Below are positions 6,754 to 15,603 of a stretch of 64,000 nt of DNA, piece by piece. A model generated the notes under the pieces. That model made no database searches, was not told where the DNA came from, and worked only from the letters and a program-made list of their open reading frames with translations. This stretch comes from Paenibacillus tengchongensis (lineage in GTDB: Bacteria; Bacillota; Bacilli; Paenibacillales; Paenibacillaceae), in NCBI RefSeq assembly GCF_008973665.1, contig NZ_WACP01000010.1, positions 186,001-250,000 of the forward strand, written 5' to 3'. Numbering within the stretch: the first letter of the stretch is position 1; every line of letters starts with the position of its first letter. A program made the position numbers and the translations under genes.

Positions 6754-8805
6754 TCAGACTTTGAATTTCGCCACCAGCTCCTGTAAGGCGGTTGCACTTT
6801 GCGTATTCTCGTCGGCCATATTCGCTTCCTGGAAGGTCTTCTCCACAATATCCGCCGTCTTCTCCGCGATATCCTGCACCCCGACAGCCCCTTCGTTGAC
6901 TGTGGCCGCAACCTCATGAATCGCCGTGCCGATGGCGGACACGGTCTCGCTTAAGTGCTCCGCCGCCGAGCCAAAGCGGAGCATCAGGTCATTGACCGTC
7001 GATGCATCGCTGTGGTATTGCCGGCTGACCTCAAGCAGCCGCTCGTAATCGCTGAGCACATTGTGGTCAATGAAGTTCAGCATCGCTTCTGAGTTCTCTT
7101 TCATCTGTTCAACGGAGGAGTACACATTATGAACGACATCCTGAATCCCGGCGGCTGTCTTCGAGGACTGGTCGGCCAGCTTGCGGATCTCGCTGGCCAC
7201 CACCGCAAAGCCGCGGCCAGCTTCTCCTGCCCGTGCGGCTTCAATGGCCGCATTCAGCGCCAGCAATTGAGTCTGGCTGGTGATGGAAAGAATGGTATCG
7301 GCAAGCGTATGAATATCGCTGATTGCTGCAGAGCGGGCAATGGCCTGCTCCATATCGGTCCGTACCTGTTCATAGATCATTTTGGCCTGCTCCGTGGATG
7401 CGCTGGCATTATCCTGCAGCGATAATGCGCGCTCCGCGATGCCGCCGGATGCTTCCATCCCGGCTTGTGCCTCTTCGGTAATTATCTGCACATGACTGCC
7501 GATATCCTGAACCGCTGCCGTCATCTCCTCCGCCGAGGCGGCCGTTTCCTCCATGCCTGCCGAAAGCTGCTGCGCGGTAGCCGAGTTGTCGTGGGCATTC
7601 TCGCGCACCTCAACCGACAGCTTTTCCAGCGTCTGCGCATTGTCCAATACCTTGCCGGAGATGGACACCAGACTTTCTGCCATTCCCCGCAGAACGGAGC
7701 GGGTGTGGAACATCGCCCGCGCGATCGTTCCCGTCTCATCCTTGTTCTTGAGCAGAGATTCGTACTGCGGATCATAGACGAGATCCAGGTCCGCCGTCTT
7801 GTTGATCATGCCGGTCAGCTTGATGATCGGTGAAGAAATGCGCTGGGCTACGAACAGCCCGATCAGCAGGGACAGCAGCAGACAACCTATTCCCAGCAAA
7901 ATAATATAACGGGTCATATCGTTAACCGGAGCCATGACTTCATCGAGCTCGCCGGTCAGGACAAGCGTCCACCTCGTTTCGGGAATCAGTTCATAAGCCG
8001 CTTTTTTCTCAGAACCGTTATACATATATTCAATGTTACCAGGCTTAATCTGTTCTCCGGCTTTCACCCGCTTCACCACTGCTTGTATCTGCCCGTTCTC
8101 AACCGGCAGGCCGATCTTCGACGCATCGGGGTGATACAGCATATTACCGGTTTCGTCCACCAGATAAGCATAGGAGGAGGGGGCGTTCGCCACCTTGGCA
8201 TCAGCCAGATAATCAATCATTCCGTCCGCATTGACCGCTGAAGCGACAAATCCGATCATCTCACCCCCGCTTGTTACCGGATGGACAAAAGCGAGCACAT
8301 ACGCTCCGGTAGACTTGGACTTCAGTGTTTCGCTGATGACAGGCTTACCGGTTTCGAAGACACGCTTCGCATAATTGCGCTCGCTGAAATCGGTGCCCAC
8401 GAGCTTGACATCGCTGTCCGCGATTCCGATGCCGTTCATGTCTACTACAAACATATGCTCCAGGTTGCCTGCCTCCTGCACCAGCTGCTGCAGCTTCGCA
8501 TTGACCTCCGCCTGCAGCGGGCTGCTGCCCGAAGCTTCGCCTTCTGCCTCCTGCTGCAGCAGCCGAATAATCTCCGTCTCCTGCGCAACAAGCGCCATAC
8601 TTCTCTGTTCTTTGGAAATTGCAGCTTTAATGGTGTCGGCCTTGCCTCTGTTCATATCGGTCATCGCCGTTTCAGTCAGTTCCAGAATCGTCCCCGTGGA
8701 TTTGTTATACGTAAACACACCCATAATCACCGTAGACAACAAGGTAACGGCAATCATAATTACAGCCAGCTTCATACGGATCTTCATCAGCCACACGTCC
8801 TTCAT
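6754..8805 (-). CDS. Methyl-accepting chemotaxis protein with extracellular Cache sensor
   Basis: A 683-aa transmembrane chemoreceptor. Residues 8-28 form the first membrane helix, followed by a long extracellular region (about 35-285) of dCache type with a FSERNYAKRVFETGKPVISE-like segment. A second membrane helix (about 300-320, YIILLGIGCLLLSLLIGLFV), a HAMP linker, and a coiled-coil signalling domain follow. The signalling tip QTQLLALNAAIEAARAGE is nearly invariant among receptors and contacts CheA/CheW. The ATG at 8805 is used; an in-frame ATG six codons later is possible. A sequence GCCGATAT (8860-8867, minus strand) equals a SigD-type -10, but no convincing TAAA -35 lies 14-16 bases upstream. 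The ligand is unknown; Cache domains usually bind amino or organic acids. Confidence 0.93.
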   Translation of the reverse strand: MKDVWLMKIRMKLAVIMIAVTLLSTVIMGVFTYNKSTGTILELTETAMTDMNRGKADTIKAAISKEQRSMALVAQETEIIRLLQQEAEGEASGSSPLQAEVNAKLQQLVQEAGNLEHMFVVDMNGIGIADSDVKLVGTDFSERNYAKRVFETGKPVISETLKSKSTGAYVLAFVHPVTSGGEMIGFVASAVNADGMIDYLADAKVANAPSSYAYLVDETGNMLYHPDASKIGLPVENGQIQAVVKRVKAGEQIKPGNIEYMYNGSEKKAAYELIPETRWTLVLTGELDEVMAPVNDMTRYIILLGIGCLLLSLLIGLFVAQRISSPIIKLTGMINKTADLDLVYDPQYESLLKNKDETGTIARAMFHTRSVLRGMAESLVSISGKVLDNAQTLEKLSVEVRENAHDNSATAQQLSAGMEETAASAEEMTAAVQDIGSHVQIITEEAQAGMEASGGIAERALSLQDNASASTEQAKMIYEQVRTDMEQAIARSAAISDIHTLADTILSITSQTQLLALNAAIEAARAGEAGRGFAVVASEIRKLADQSSKTAAGIQDVVHNVYSSVEQMKENSEAMLNFIDHNVLSDYERLLEVSRQYHSDASTVNDLMLRFGSAAEHLSETVSAIGTAIHEVAATVNEGAVGVQDIAEKTADIVEKTFQEANMADENTQSATALQELVAKFKV

Positions 8806-9001
8806 TGTGTTCTACTGGTACCCATCCCCCGTGAAAGGAATATATCCATTATCACAATAATATCGGCATAAACAGGATATATGTGAATATTCCGTGATGT
8901 TTTTCTGAAAATTTTGCAAAATAATGTCGAATATAAGGTCTATTCCAGGCCTAAAGACTCAGATACCGGCACCGGATAGCGGACGATTCTGCGTATCCAC
9001 G

Positions 9002-9029
9002 AAAAAAACAGACGGATGAGTTCCGTCTG
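9002..9029 (-). terminator. Terminator after the RhaT-like gene
   Basis: CAGACGGA and TCCGTCTG form an 8-bp stem followed by seven T residues on the minus strand, 58 bp after the stop codon of the transporter gene. Confidence 0.8.
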
Positions 9030-9086
9030 CTGGTAATTGTGCGTAACTGTTTGTCGTCTTAAAGCCCCGCTGTATTCGCCGTTATA

Positions 9087-10097
9087 TTAAGCCATACTGT
9101 TCGCGATACCAACCACAATCCACGAAAGAATCAGGACGACATTGCCCCAGAGCAGCAGCTTTTTGGGAGCGGCAAAGCCTTTCCACTCGCCGTCCTTCAG
9201 CCCCCAGGCATTGCTGATAATCAGCGAAAGCCCGTTAAAGGCCAGCCAGCCCACGACCGAGCCGAGCGGTCCGAGCAGCGCCGTTGCCTTAGCGTAAAAG
9301 CCGAGCGCCAAATACCAGATCAAGGCCGTTACCAGCGCCTTCAAATAGGCCATACCGGCGCCTTTGGCTACGTAATCGCGGTACGTACGGTTCTTGATTA
9401 ACAGCACCAGTGCGTACACGAAATTGGCGACAAAACCGCCCGAGAGCGTAATTACCCAGGAAATAAGGCTGGCGCTGATCCTGGGCGTGCCTGCGAGTAC
9501 CGCGATGTCCGCCGCTTCGCTGGCGTAAGAGAAGCCGATGTTCATCGCCGCCGAGCCGAGTCCCGCCACCGAAGCGATGATCAGCCCTTTGGACAGACCG
9601 GCGCCGGCGCCAGTCCCCCCGGAAGCTGCTGCAAGCATCCGCTCCTTAACCAGCCCGGCCCGGGTAATCACCACCACTCCTCCGAGCATAATCGCCGTCC
9701 CGATCAGCAGCACCGTGAACGAGCCCGCTGCCGGAATATTGCCGAAGATAAACAGCGGGATCAGCGAGCCCAGCGAAGCGGAAATGCCCATATTGACGCC
9801 GTACGTCAGCGACACGCCGATCGTGTCGATCGCCTTGCCGAACATAATCGAGCTGATGCCCCAGATGAAGCCGCAGATCGAAGCCGTCCACAGCACGTCG
9901 CCCGGCGTCTGCCGGATATAACTGAAGAAGTCCGGGACCTCAATCCAGGTCCAGAGCACCGGGATCATCAGAATGCCGACCAGGGAGAAGATCGTCCAGA
10001 ACGCCTCCCATGAGAAGGGCTGATACTTTTTCATTCCCAGACCGAAGCTGCCTTGAAAAAAGCACGCCAGCAGCAATAACAAAAATCCGTAAACCAT
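9087..10097 (-). CDS. RhaT-like sugar/proton symporter (DMT superfamily)
   Basis: A 336-aa integral membrane protein with about ten hydrophobic helices. The overall pattern and specific segments (W-S-W/F-S-WEAFWT near residue 28, IWGISSIMFGKAIDTIGVS at about 78-96, ITRAGLVKER at about 144-153) resemble the L-rhamnose/H+ symporter RhaT. The AGGAGG ribosome binding site is well placed. No rhamnose catabolic genes are near, so the substrate is not proven by context. Upstream there is a LacI/CcpA-type operator and a TATAAT -10 (10180-10185 on the minus strand), consistent with sugar-responsive control. Confidence 0.75.
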   Translation of the reverse strand: MVYGFLLLLLACFFQGSFGLGMKKYQPFSWEAFWTIFSLVGILMIPVLWTWIEVPDFFSYIRQTPGDVLWTASICGFIWGISSIMFGKAIDTIGVSLTYGVNMGISASLGSLIPLFIFGNIPAAGSFTVLLIGTAIMLGGVVVITRAGLVKERMLAAASGGTGAGAGLSKGLIIASVAGLGSAAMNIGFSYASEAADIAVLAGTPRISASLISWVITLSGGFVANFVYALVLLIKNRTYRDYVAKGAGMAYLKALVTALIWYLALGFYAKATALLGPLGSVVGWLAFNGLSLIISNAWGLKDGEWKGFAAPKKLLLWGNVVLILSWIVVGIANSMA

Positions 10098-10226
10098 GAT
10101 AATCCTCCTGCCCCCATATCCACCTTATGTATCGGAATCCGGCAGAGAAAAGCTTCCGCCCTCCCTGCACATGCTGATGATTATACATGAAACTTTTCAG
10201 TTTGTATTGAAATTTACAAGAATAAA

Positions 10227-10240
10227 TGGGAGCGCTCTCC
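10227..10240. promoter_or_regulatory. LacI/CcpA-type operator (cre-like) upstream of the transporter
   Basis: TGGGAGCGCTCTCC matches the cre pattern TGNNANCGNTNNCA at every fixed position except the last base. The central GAGCGCTC is a perfect palindrome. It lies about 45 bp upstream of the -10 box of the RhaT-like gene. It could bind CcpA or a dedicated LacI-family repressor. Confidence 0.5.
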
Positions 10241-10334
10241 TGTTTTCAGAAAATGCTTTCTCCACCATCGTGCAGCCGCCGTGACAATCGTTTTGCAGGG
10301 GCAAGACCAGCGGGATTGACTCTGTACAGCATCC

Positions 10335-10364
10335 CAAAAAACCGCAGCGCCTGGCGCTGCGGTC
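10335..10364 (-). terminator. Terminator of the radical SAM gene
   Basis: ACCGCAGCGCC and GGCGCTGCGGT form an 11-bp stem with a very short loop, followed by TTTTTT on the minus strand, 26 bp after the stop codon. Confidence 0.85.
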
Positions 10365-10389
10365 TGAGCATCCCTTTTACAACTTCAGG

Positions 10390-11343
10390 TTAAACACCTT
10401 GCGGGAACAATGCATCCAGTGCCGGGCAAGGCCGCTTCTCCAGATATTCCTCCAGCGGCTTCGGCATATTGCTGTACAAATCATTCAAAGAGGTGCCGTT
10501 GTAAATATTTCCGATAATAACCGGATGGCACAGCTCGGAAATGAGAATATCGCCGTTGCCGTGCAGGTGAAGCTGCTTCATGCCTTCGATACAATGCGGG
10601 AAATACACGCCCGGCTGTTCCTGGAAGCCCATAGCGTCCATGAAGCGGTCCATGCAGGTAAAATAGAGGGTGGTGTCTTCTTTTTTGCCGGCAATCAGTT
10701 CGTTTACCGCATTCTTCAGCTGTTCGCGGGCAGCAATCGCCTTCCACCCGGTATGTCCCATAATGATGCTGTTCTGGATTTCATGCGTGCGCACACCCAT
10801 GGCATAGACATGCTCGCTGATTTCCTTCATGTTATCCTGAGTTTCGTTGAACAGGAGCGTTTCCAGCACGACGTTTACGCCGGTCTTGGCGAACATCGTG
10901 ATGTTCTCCCTGATCTTCACATACACGCTTGGATGAATATTGTAGTAACGGGAGAAGGCCTCCGCATCCGTAAAATTAAAGGAAATATGTATGGTGGTCA
11001 GGCCGGCCTGCTCCAGGCTTGCGATCCGCTCCGCATTCAGCAGACTGCCGTTGGAATTGAGCTGGGTGGCAATCCCCCTGGACGCGCAATAGGTGACGAT
11101 CTCCAGGCAATCCTGGAATTTCAGCGTCACCTCTCCTCCGGAGAGGCGTACGCGTTTCAAATTCGGCAGCTCCTCGAGAATGCGGATCACTTCTTGGCCG
11201 TTGATGCTTTGTCCGTCGTTTCTATTATAGGCGCAGCAGTAGTCGCAGCGGAAATTGCAGTTCGAGGTGACGCCGACCTCCAGCCCTTCCAGTTCATAGG
11301 TCAGCGGTTTGTCCAGCTCAAGCGCTTTATATTTTGTACTCAT
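10390..11343 (-). CDS. Radical SAM protein with C-terminal SPASM-like cysteines
   Basis: A 317-aa radical SAM enzyme. The 4Fe-4S cluster motif is C-N-F-R-C-D-Y-C (Cys29, Cys33, Cys36), and LSGGE (the SAM-binding GGE) follows. The C-terminal part has spaced cysteines (PHCIEG, SELCHP, KRPCPA) and the segment HGNGDILISELCHPVIIGNI, resembling the auxiliary-cluster SPASM/twitch domain of peptide-modifying or dehydrogenase-type radical SAM proteins. No RiPP precursor, transporter or partner is adjacent; both flanks are terminators and repeats. It is therefore an orphan whose substrate cannot be named. A consensus AGGAGG precedes the ATG. Confidence 0.8.
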   Translation of the reverse strand: MSTKYKALELDKPLTYELEGLEVGVTSNCNFRCDYCCAYNRNDGQSINGQEVIRILEELPNLKRVRLSGGEVTLKFQDCLEIVTYCASRGIATQLNSNGSLLNAERIASLEQAGLTTIHISFNFTDAEAFSRYYNIHPSVYVKIRENITMFAKTGVNVVLETLLFNETQDNMKEISEHVYAMGVRTHEIQNSIIMGHTGWKAIAAREQLKNAVNELIAGKKEDTTLYFTCMDRFMDAMGFQEQPGVYFPHCIEGMKQLHLHGNGDILISELCHPVIIGNIYNGTSLNDLYSNMPKPLEEYLEKRPCPALDALFPQGV

Positions 11344-11486
11344 GCCCGTAGTCCTCCTGAAAAATTAAAATATTCTGCATAGCGGTCAACCTTTCAAATT
11401 ATAAGGGTTTACGGCAGCGGATAATGTGACATTTGTCAGCCTGCTTCCACTGTATGCCTTTTGTCGGCCAGATGTATAAAAACAAA

Positions 11487-11699
11487 AAACAGCCGCCCTG
11501 CGGCGGCCCAGAGTGTCGAGAAAGTCCAGGGGACTTTTCGACACTTCTATTTTTATGTGGGGAGACTCAACTCTCTAATCAAAAATCGATTTAAAACGCT
11601 CTGAGGACCCTGTTTTTTAGACCACCAAGACAGTTTTAAACCCCCTGCAAAAAAACAGGGGGTTTCTCGACAGCCTGAGCCGCCCTGCGGCGGCCATTT
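11487..11699. repeat. Palindrome-rich extragenic element flanked by a direct repeat
   Basis: The 16-bp sequence GCCGCCCTGCGGCGGC occurs at both ends (near 11492 and 11680), each copy a hairpin. Between them lie a long hairpin (11513-11544, GTGTCGA..AAGTCC / GGACTT..TCGACAC) and another (about 11641-11663, CCCCCTG/CAGGGGG around an A-rich loop). The minus-strand copy at 11487-11507 is followed by a T-run and can act as an intrinsic terminator, as can CCCCCTG/CAGGGGG-TTT. The TGTCGAGAAA motif occurs near both inner hairpins. This resembles a REP/BIME-type cluster. It also terminates transcription from the GH18-like gene. Confidence 0.6.
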
Positions 11700-11789
11700 T
11701 ATTGTTTTCTTCAATTCCAGCTGCAGCTCCTTTTGCTCTTTCAACAACTCCAGCTGCTGCTCTTCGTTTGATTAAGCAGACCATACAGC

Positions 11790-13040
11790 CTATTGCAGCT
11801 CCATCGATTTGCCCATTTCCGCCCACACCGGCTGACCGATCAGGCCGAGGCGCCAGACGGCAATGCCCTTCAGGCCGTAGCGCTTGGCCAGGCCGATCTT
11901 GGCGTTGACGGAAGTCTCATTCTCGCTGTACACCGATATTCCGAGGATCAGCTTTTCCTTGGGCACCTGCTTCAGGGCGAGGCGGATGCCTTCGTCCACC
12001 TTGTTCATCGGCTCCGGTCTTGATTCATCTTCATAGGCATAAGCCATCACAATCAGATCATCGGCGATTTGAGCGAGCGTCTTGTAATCGTAGCCTTTGT
12101 AGGAGCCGTTCAGCGGCGGCACGATTACGGTTACCTTCAGTCCGGCCGCACGCGCTTTGACGGTCAGGTTCCGTACAAAGGTATTATACTGGGCCTGCAC
12201 CGCAGCCTTGTCCCCGGTCAGGCCAAGCCCTTCCAGATCAAGGCCGATGCCTTTAAAGCCTTTCTGCACCGCCAGATCCACGATGCCGGTGATCGTCTGC
12301 TGCTGAAGGGTCAAATCCTCCAGATTCTTGGTCAGCTCCAGTTCCTTGTCCCCGGAATACACCATCAGGTAAGGATCGGTTCCCCCGGCGGCGGCGTTCT
12401 GGACAATCAGCTCCGGCGTGACATCTCCGGCCGGCACCGGCCACCAGAAGTCCGTACTGGATGTGGTGAACTGGCCGCTGCGGTCAATCCGGCTCCAGCC
12501 GAAAGCCACCGCATCGAACCCCGGAATCAGCGATACTTCGCCATACGCACCCTGAGCGTAGAATCCGAGCGTGTACAGATCCTTCTTAGGGGAGGTAATC
12601 GACACGGTCTTGGTGGCCTGGTTCCAGGACACGGCGGCACCGAACTGTTCACTGAAGAATTTGAGCGGCACCATCGTCGTTCCGCGCACATTCTGCGGCG
12701 CCACCGCCAGCTTTACGGCGGCACCGTTGACGGTGGCCGCTGTTTTGCCCAGTGTCAGGACCACGGTTTTCTTTCCGGTATCACCGGTAGTAGTGGCGGT
12801 AATTTGCTTGGCCGTCTGATTCCACAGCACATTGATGCCCAGCGCCTCGGAAATCGCCCGGAACGGAACCATCGTCGTCCCGCTCATCATCGCGGGCTCC
12901 ACCGGAAACGGCAGCGGATAACCGTCCAGCATAATTGTGACACTGCTTGCCGCAGCGTGGGTAGTGGCCGGAACCGGCAGCGCAGCCCATCCGCCCAGCG
13001 AGATAGCGGCGCACAGCAACAGCTTGGGTAAACGTTTCAT
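11790..13040 (-). CDS. Secreted GH18-like glycosidase with copper-amine-oxidase N-terminal-type domain
   Basis: A 416-aa exported protein. A signal peptide (residues 1-31, KLLLCAAISLGGWAALPVPATTHA) is followed by two half-repeats of the copper-amine-oxidase N-terminal-type stalk domain (about 33-150), each with the motif TTMVP-[FL]-[RK]. A TIM-barrel GH18-like domain (about 155-416) includes FKGIGLDLEG (Asp268, Glu270), the place of the family's D-x-D-x-E catalytic signature, with the last D and E kept but the first aspartates replaced by glycine. Related Bacillota proteins act on spore cortex or cell-wall glycans. It is an orphan gene with its own ribosome binding site. After the stop, an overlapping frame encodes a short coiled-coil-like stretch (see findings). 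Confidence 0.82.
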   Translation of the reverse strand: MKRLPKLLLCAAISLGGWAALPVPATTHAAASSVTIMLDGYPLPFPVEPAMMSGTTMVPFRAISEALGINVLWNQTAKQITATTTGDTGKKTVVLTLGKTAATVNGAAVKLAVAPQNVRGTTMVPLKFFSEQFGAAVSWNQATKTVSITSPKKDLYTLGFYAQGAYGEVSLIPGFDAVAFGWSRIDRSGQFTTSSTDFWWPVPAGDVTPELIVQNAAAGGTDPYLMVYSGDKELELTKNLEDLTLQQQTITGIVDLAVQKGFKGIGLDLEGLGLTGDKAAVQAQYNTFVRNLTVKARAAGLKVTVIVPPLNGSYKGYDYKTLAQIADDLIVMAYAYEDESRPEPMNKVDEGIRLALKQVPKEKLILGISVYSENETSVNAKIGLAKRYGLKGIAVWRLGLIGQPVWAEMGKSMELQ

Positions 13041-13199
13041 ATCCTAAGCTCTCCTATCTGAAAATGAAAGTAAAAGGGAATGGCCTCGGCTCTCACAGCC
13101 TTCTATCATTCTACCAAACCTGCTATTTATAGCAAATTAATAGATTGTTACTTTTAGCAAGGGCCAGACCGCTTTCTCTCATTTCAAATAGCCGGCAGC

Positions 13200-14156
13200 T
13201 TATATAAACACGCTTAAAAATGCACCGACCGCCCGCTCGGCGTCGACATCGACGGCTACCTCGATATACTCTCCCGCTTTGGGCTGGGCCCGCAAATCGG
13301 CGACCACCATGCCCGCAGTGAACTCGCCCTGCTGTTCCACCCGGACCTTCATCCGGCGGGTCGTTATCAGGTCAGGCTGCAGCGCGGCCATTAAGGCCAG
13401 CGGATCATGCAGCGGCGCGCCGTCCAGCACATAGTTGGCTTCCCGGTAGAACCGGAAATAGTGCTGCAGCGTCTGCTCCATAAAGTCGATGACCGGCAGG
13501 TTTCCGGCCTTGCCCAGCCGCTTCAGCATCGCGATATGCTCACCCTTTATGAGGGTCTGCAGCGTAACGTCCAATCCCACCATCAGGAGCTCAAAGCCGG
13601 CGGTGAACACCCGGTCGGCGGCCTCCGGGTCGCCCCAGATGTTGGCCTCCGCCACCGGCGTGACATTGCCCGGCTTATAAATCGTTCCGCCCATTACTAC
13701 AACCTTCTGAAGCTTGCCGGGCAGCTCAGGATCCAGCTCCAGGGCAAGCGCCAGATTGGTCAGCCGGCCCAGCGTAACCAGCACCAGCTCGCCCGGCGAC
13801 TCGTCCGCTAGCCGTACAATGAGTTCAGCGGAAGTCTCGCTGACCGGCTGCTGATTGGACGGTGGCAGCGTGACTCCGCCGATGCCGTTCGCCCCGTGCA
13901 CATGGGGTGAATAGATGCCGGGCTCGCGGACAAGCGCCTGAGCAGCGCCTACCGCCACCGGAATGTCATAATCCGGCTGGGCCAATGCCAGCAGCCGCAA
14001 TGTGTTCTCCGCCGCCTGCTGCACTCCGATATTGCCGAATCCGGTAGTGATCGCCTCTACGCGCACTCCCGGTGCACGCAAGGCGTAGAGAATGGCGAGG
14101 GCATCGTCTATGCCTGTATCGCAGTCAATAATGATCCGTGTATCTTTGCTGTCCAT
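13200..14156 (-). CDS. Inosine-uridine-preferring nucleoside hydrolase family protein
   Basis: A 318-aa ribonucleoside hydrolase. The calcium/ribose-binding N-terminal signature DCDTGIDDA (Asp11, Asp13, Asp17, Asp18) is complete. VVMGGTIYKPGNVTPVAEAN and NIWGDPEAA are the conserved central motifs, and APLHDPLALM supplies the C-terminal aspartate. These enzymes cleave nucleosides to base plus ribose in salvage. The ribosome binding site GGGAGAGAG precedes the ATG. No salvage operon surrounds it; the next gene upstream has its own terminator. Confidence 0.88.
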   Translation of the reverse strand: MDSKDTRIIIDCDTGIDDALAILYALRAPGVRVEAITTGFGNIGVQQAAENTLRLLALAQPDYDIPVAVGAAQALVREPGIYSPHVHGANGIGGVTLPPSNQQPVSETSAELIVRLADESPGELVLVTLGRLTNLALALELDPELPGKLQKVVVMGGTIYKPGNVTPVAEANIWGDPEAADRVFTAGFELLMVGLDVTLQTLIKGEHIAMLKRLGKAGNLPVIDFMEQTLQHYFRFYREANYVLDGAPLHDPLALMAALQPDLITTRRMKVRVEQQGEFTAGMVVADLRAQPKAGEYIEVAVDVDAERAVGAFLSVFI

Positions 14157-14258
14157 CTAATCTCTCTCCCATTCCTCTATATATATTGCAGTATGTGCGG
14201 CATGCTCATCATCTTATCACGCCTGTCCGCGCAGGCTCAAGACTTCTGCAGCAGCCAC

Positions 14259-14303
14259 AAAAAAATCCGCCGGACCCTGGATTCAACAGGGAGCTGGCGG
14301 ATG
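14259..14303 (-). terminator. Terminator of the MalY/PatB-like gene
   Basis: ATCCGCC..CTCCCTG pairs with CAGGGTC..GGCGGAT around a TTGAAT loop, followed by seven T residues on the minus strand. Confidence 0.85.
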
Positions 14304-14338
14304 CATCAAGGATCTGCCGCAGCAGTTCCGTGTTCACT

Positions 14339-15520
14339 TTAGCTTACAGTGTAGGGCGCCGCCGCCCGGCAGAAGCGCTCCAGCGCCTCGGCCAGAACGG
14401 ACCGCGGGCAAGCCAGATTGAGCCGCAGATAGCCCCGGCCTTCCTCGCCGAAGATGGAGCCTTCGGTGAACGCCACCTTTGCTTCCCGGTACATCAGACG
14501 TTTCAGGCCCTCCACATCGAGTCCAAGCGGACGGCAGTCCACCCAGAGCAAATAGGTGCCTTCCGGCTGCATAACCTTGACTTGCGGAAGCTTCTCCGCA
14601 AGGAACTGCGTGGCAAACTGTACATTGTCAGACACATACAGGAGCAGCTCGTCCAGCCACTCGCCGCCTTCATTATAAGCGGCTTCCACCGCCTCATGGG
14701 CGAAGAACGAAGCTGAAAGAAGGCTGAGCTGCTTCAGCTTCCGGTCAAAGCTGCGCTTGATGTCGCGGTTCCCGGAAACGATGAACGAGGTCTGCAGCCC
14801 CGGCAGATTAAACGTCTTGGTCGAAGCCAGCGCAGTCAGCGTAATCTCCGCCAATTCGTCAGACAATGACGCAAACGGCGTATGCTTATGGCCGGGCAGG
14901 ATCAGATCGCAGTGAATTTCATCGGAAATCACCTTCACGCCGTAGCGCAGGCACAGTTCGCCGAGCCGCAGCAGTTCCTCTGCTTCCCATACCCGGCCTC
15001 CCGGATTATGGGGATTGCAGAGCAGGAGCAGCCGGGCGCCGCCCTTCATCAGCTCCTCCAGCTTGCCGTAATCCATTTCATAACGCCCTTCTGTATGCAG
15101 CAGCGGGCTCAGCGCCGTCTTGCGCCCGTTCATCCGGATGACGTCAAAGAACGGATAATATACCGGCGGCTGGATGATCACCTCACCGCCCGGTTCGCTG
15201 AACAGCTCTACCGCCAGACTCAGCGAGGTGACAACCCCCGGCGAGTCAGACAGCCAATCCTCCTGCAGCTCCCAGCCGTGCCTTCCGCTGAACCAGCGGA
15301 TAATCGCCTGCTTATAGGACACGCTCTCCGTGCTGTAACCATATATGCCGGCACCGGCGCGGCGGATGAGCGCTTCCTTCACCGCCGGCGGACATTCGAA
15401 ATCCATATCTGCTACCCAGAGCGGCAGCACTTCATTGCTGCCGTACAGCTGCTCCAGCTGGTCCCACTTCAGGGATCGGGTACCCAACCGGCTAGTTACC
15501 CGGTCAAAATCATACTTCAA
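14339..15520 (-). CDS. MalY/PatB family pyridoxal-phosphate C-S lyase
   Basis: A 393-aa fold-type I PLP enzyme of the MalY/PatB branch, cystathionine beta-lyase-like aminotransferases that cleave L-cystathionine or cysteine conjugates. Visible elements are VADMDF (36-41), GIYGYS (58-63), CNPHNPGG (168-175, PLP-contacting Asn172), SDEIHCD (199-205, Asp200 to the pyridine nitrogen), the PLP-lysine motif STKTFNLPG (Lys235), and RLNLACPR near the C-terminus. Length matches PatB. The start is TTG with GGAGGT eight bases upstream. It is probably monocistronic: a terminator follows it. Confidence 0.88.
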   Translation of the reverse strand: MKYDFDRVTSRLGTRSLKWDQLEQLYGSNEVLPLWVADMDFECPPAVKEALIRRAGAGIYGYSTESVSYKQAIIRWFSGRHGWELQEDWLSDSPGVVTSLSLAVELFSEPGGEVIIQPPVYYPFFDVIRMNGRKTALSPLLHTEGRYEMDYGKLEELMKGGARLLLLCNPHNPGGRVWEAEELLRLGELCLRYGVKVISDEIHCDLILPGHKHTPFASLSDELAEITLTALASTKTFNLPGLQTSFIVSGNRDIKRSFDRKLKQLSLLSASFFAHEAVEAAYNEGGEWLDELLLYVSDNVQFATQFLAEKLPQVKVMQPEGTYLLWVDCRPLGLDVEGLKRLMYREAKVAFTEGSIFGEEGRGYLRLNLACPRSVLAEALERFCRAAAPYTVS

Positions 15521-15603
15521 AATCCTGCACCTCCAATGGACCTTCCGGTTTTATCCGCCTATTGTATCACAGGCGCCGGCTTCCTGCACTGCTGCCAGGA
15601 AGC

